In this document: in pieces, positions 6,170 through 8,071 of the stretch
Position numbering within the stretch: the first letter of the stretch is position 1
Layout: each line of letters begins with the position of its first letter
From: Candidatus Saccharimonadota bacterium
Lineage (GTDB): Bacteria; Patescibacteriota; Saccharimonadia; Saccharimonadales; Saccharimonadaceae
Length of the DNA: 8,071 nt
Direction: 5' to 3'
NCBI GenBank assembly: GCA_905371595.1
Contig: CAJPLU010000031.1
Location: 1-8,071, forward strand
Program-made: the position numbers and the translations under genes
The notes under the pieces: generated by a model
The model's database searches: none
What the model saw: only the letters and a program-made list of their open reading frames with translations
Told to the model about the DNA's origin: nothing

Positions 6170-8071
6170 ATGGATAGTCAGCGATTTCGGCTAAAATCTG
6201 CGTATCAGCCGACTGGCGATCAGCCGCAAGCGATCGCCCAGTTGCTAAATGGCTTGCACGACGGCCAGCGCGAGCAAACGTTACTCGGTGTAACAGGTAG
6301 CGGTAAAACTTTTACAATGGCGAATATTATCGCTCAAAGGAACGTGCCGACGTTGGTTTTGGCGCACAACAAAACTCTCGCTGCTCAGTTGTTTAGCGAA
6401 TTCAAACAGTTTTTCCCTGACAACGAAGTTCATTATTTCGTCAGCTATTTTGATTATTACCAGCCAGAAGCTTACATCGCGTCGAGCGATACCTATATTG
6501 AGAAAGATTCGGCGATCAACGAAGAAATCGATCGCTTGCGCCATGCCGCTACCGACGCTTTGCTGACACGGCGCGACGTAGTTATCGTGTCGAGCGTCAG
6601 CTGCATTTATGGTTTGGGCTCGCCGGCGGATTATTATGATTTGTCGATTACGGTGAAGCGCGGCGAACGGCGTTTGCAAGACAAATTTTTGCGCCAATTG
6701 ATGGATATTCAGTATCATCGTAACGATATCGACTTTGCGCGCGGTGCGTTTCGCGTCAAAGGCGACGTGGTCGATGTCTTTCCGGCGGGCGGTGAAACGG
6801 CTTATCGCGTTGAATTTTTCGGTGATGATGTCGATCGCATCACGCGGATTGATCCGTTGACCGGCGAGATTCTTGAAGAGCCGGAACTCTTCACTATTTT
6901 CCCGAGCAGCCACTACGCTACGCCGAAAGAAAAGATCAAGCGCGCCATCGAGAATATTCGCGCCGAGTATGAGCAGCGCGTCGAATGGTTCGAGAAAAAT
7001 AACAAATTGTTGGAGGCGCAGCGACTCGGCCAGCGCACCAAGTATGACCTCGAGATGCTCGAGCAGACTGGCTTCGTCAAAGGTATCGAAAACTACAGCC
7101 GTTATCTAACCAACCGCGAACCGGGCGAGCAGCCAGCGACTTTGCTAGATTACTTTCCAGACGACTTTTTGATGATTATCGACGAAAGCCATGTTACCGT
7201 GCCGCAAGTGCGCGGCATGTACAACGGCGACCGTGCCCGCAAAGAAGTCTTGGTCGAGTACGGTTTTCGCTTGCCGAGTGCCCTAGACAACCGCCCGCTG
7301 CGCTTTGACGAATTTAATAAACACATCAACCAAGTCATTTACGTTTCGGCGACACCTGGTGATTATGAACTCCAGCGCAGCCCGGCGCCAGCGCAGCAGG
7401 TAATTCGCCCGACTGGCTTACTCGATCCAGAGATTATCGTCCGACCGACCGACGGGCAAGTCGACGACTTGATCGCCGAGATTCGCGACCGCGTCGACAA
7501 AAAGCAGCGCGTACTAGTCACTACTTTGACCAAGCGGATGGCAGAGGATTTATCAGCTTACTTGACGGAGATTGGTATCAAGACGGCTTACATTCACAGC
7601 GAAATCGACACGCTGGAACGCGGCGATATTTTGCGCGATTTGCGGATGGGCGTTTATGACGTGCTGGTCGGCATCAATTTGCTGCGAGAGGGGATTGATT
7701 TGCCAGAGGTTAGTTTGGTGGCGATTATGGACGCCGACAAGGAAGGTTTCTTGCGCAGCGAACGCAGCCTAATTCAAACGATTGGCCGGGCGGCGCGCCA
7801 CGTTGACGGCAAGGTAATTATGTACGGCGACAATATGACTGATAGCATGCGCTTGGCGATCGAGGAAACGCGCCGTCGTCGCCAGATTCAAGAGAAATAC
7901 AACCGCGAACATAACATCACGCCGCGCGGTATCAATAAAGCAATTGACGAAGGTCTGCGCGCCATCATCCCGCAAAAAGAAGATGACAAGCCAAAGCTCG
8001 ACCTGCGCAAAATCCCGCGCGATGAGTACAAAAATCTCGTCAAAGACCTGATCGCACAGATGAACTTAGCC
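6170..8071 (+). CDS. uvrB: UvrB, excinuclease ABC subunit B (C-terminus cut off by window edge)
   Basis: 634 codons without a stop, running off the window. UvrB is the damage-verifying helicase-like subunit of nucleotide excision repair, loaded by UvrA and recruiting UvrC. Visible: Walker A GVTGSGKT (40-47), the beta-hairpin SYFDYYQPEAY (92-102), the Walker B box DESH (338-341), GENYS-type and RLPSALDNRPL segments (308-377), SATPGDYE (393-400), LVGINLLREGIDLPEVS (499-515), and helicase motif VI QTIGRAAR (536-543). The final visible residues (DLIAQMNLA) are the start of the C-terminal UVR coiled coil that contacts UvrC. The hairpin has Phe at 94 where E. coli has Tyr, a conservative change. 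The ATG lacks a ribosome binding site, and the gene appears to have its own promoter rather than being part of the sugar operon. Confidence 0.97.
   Translation, partial: MDSQRFRLKSAYQPTGDQPQAIAQLLNGLHDGQREQTLLGVTGSGKTFTMANIIAQRNVPTLVLAHNKTLAAQLFSEFKQFFPDNEVHYFVSYFDYYQPEAYIASSDTYIEKDSAINEEIDRLRHAATDALLTRRDVVIVSSVSCIYGLGSPADYYDLSITVKRGERRLQDKFLRQLMDIQYHRNDIDFARGAFRVKGDVVDVFPAGGETAYRVEFFGDDVDRITRIDPLTGEILEEPELFTIFPSSHYATPKEKIKRAIENIRAEYEQRVEWFEKNNKLLEAQRLGQRTKYDLEMLEQTGFVKGIENYSRYLTNREPGEQPATLLDYFPDDFLMIIDESHVTVPQVRGMYNGDRARKEVLVEYGFRLPSALDNRPLRFDEFNKHINQVIYVSATPGDYELQRSPAPAQQVIRPTGLLDPEIIVRPTDGQVDDLIAEIRDRVDKKQRVLVTTLTKRMAEDLSAYLTEIGIKTAYIHSEIDTLERGDILRDLRMGVYDVLVGINLLREGIDLPEVSLVAIMDADKEGFLRSERSLIQTIGRAARHVDGKVIMYGDNMTDSMRLAIEETRRRRQIQEKYNREHNITPRGINKAIDEGLRAIIPQKEDDKPKLDLRKIPRDEYKNLVKDLIAQMNLA

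Noticed and set aside
22..8071. TGA recoded as glycine, as in some Patescibacteria
   Set aside because: No in-frame TGA occurs in any of the seven genes, glycines at conserved positions use GGN codons, and the partial upstream gene appears to end in TGA.

Overview
The window is a tightly packed, single-direction (+ strand) stretch of central carbon metabolism genes followed by uvrB. There are seven main genes, no RNA genes and no mobile elements. Gaps between genes are at most 34 bases and most genes overlap or abut. The gene style (split transketolase, minimal spacing, mixed ATG/GTG starts, TAA/TAG stops, a probable leaderless uvrB) and the protein divergence suggest a reduced-genome bacterium, most likely Candidate Phyla Radiation/Patescibacteria and perhaps Saccharibacteria (TM7). 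That assignment is inferred from protein style only. No gene contains an in-frame TGA, so the TGA=Gly code of Gracilibacteria/Absconditabacteria is not supported.

Layout: bases 2-22 are the last codons of an upstream gene whose TGA overlaps the next start. Then come a ribulose-phosphate 3-epimerase-like gene (22-666), the transketolase N-terminal subunit (667-1536), a proline-rich two-helix membrane protein of DUF4190 type (1529-2626), the transketolase C-terminal subunit (2619-3617), a class II fructose-bisphosphate-type aldolase (3633-4547), a PfkB-family sugar kinase (4547-5527), and a LOG/TIGR00725-like nucleotide-binding protein (5527-6135). After a 34-base gap comes uvrB (6170 to the window end, 634 codons seen, C-terminus cut off).

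How the genes fit together: epimerase, transketolase, aldolase and a PfkB kinase form a pentose-phosphate/lower-glycolysis module. No transaldolase is seen in the window. A kinase plus aldolase could replace it through sedoheptulose 1,7-bisphosphate, or the kinase could be a ribokinase feeding pentose into the pathway. The LOG-like protein could supply ribose 5-phosphate from nucleotides if it is catalytically active. These are inferences from gene order.

The two most unusual points are the membrane protein gene lodged between the two transketolase subunit genes, with an identical 8-base overlap on each side, and the uvrB start. uvrB has no Shine-Dalgarno sequence but has an extended -10 element placed so that transcription would begin at or next to the ATG.
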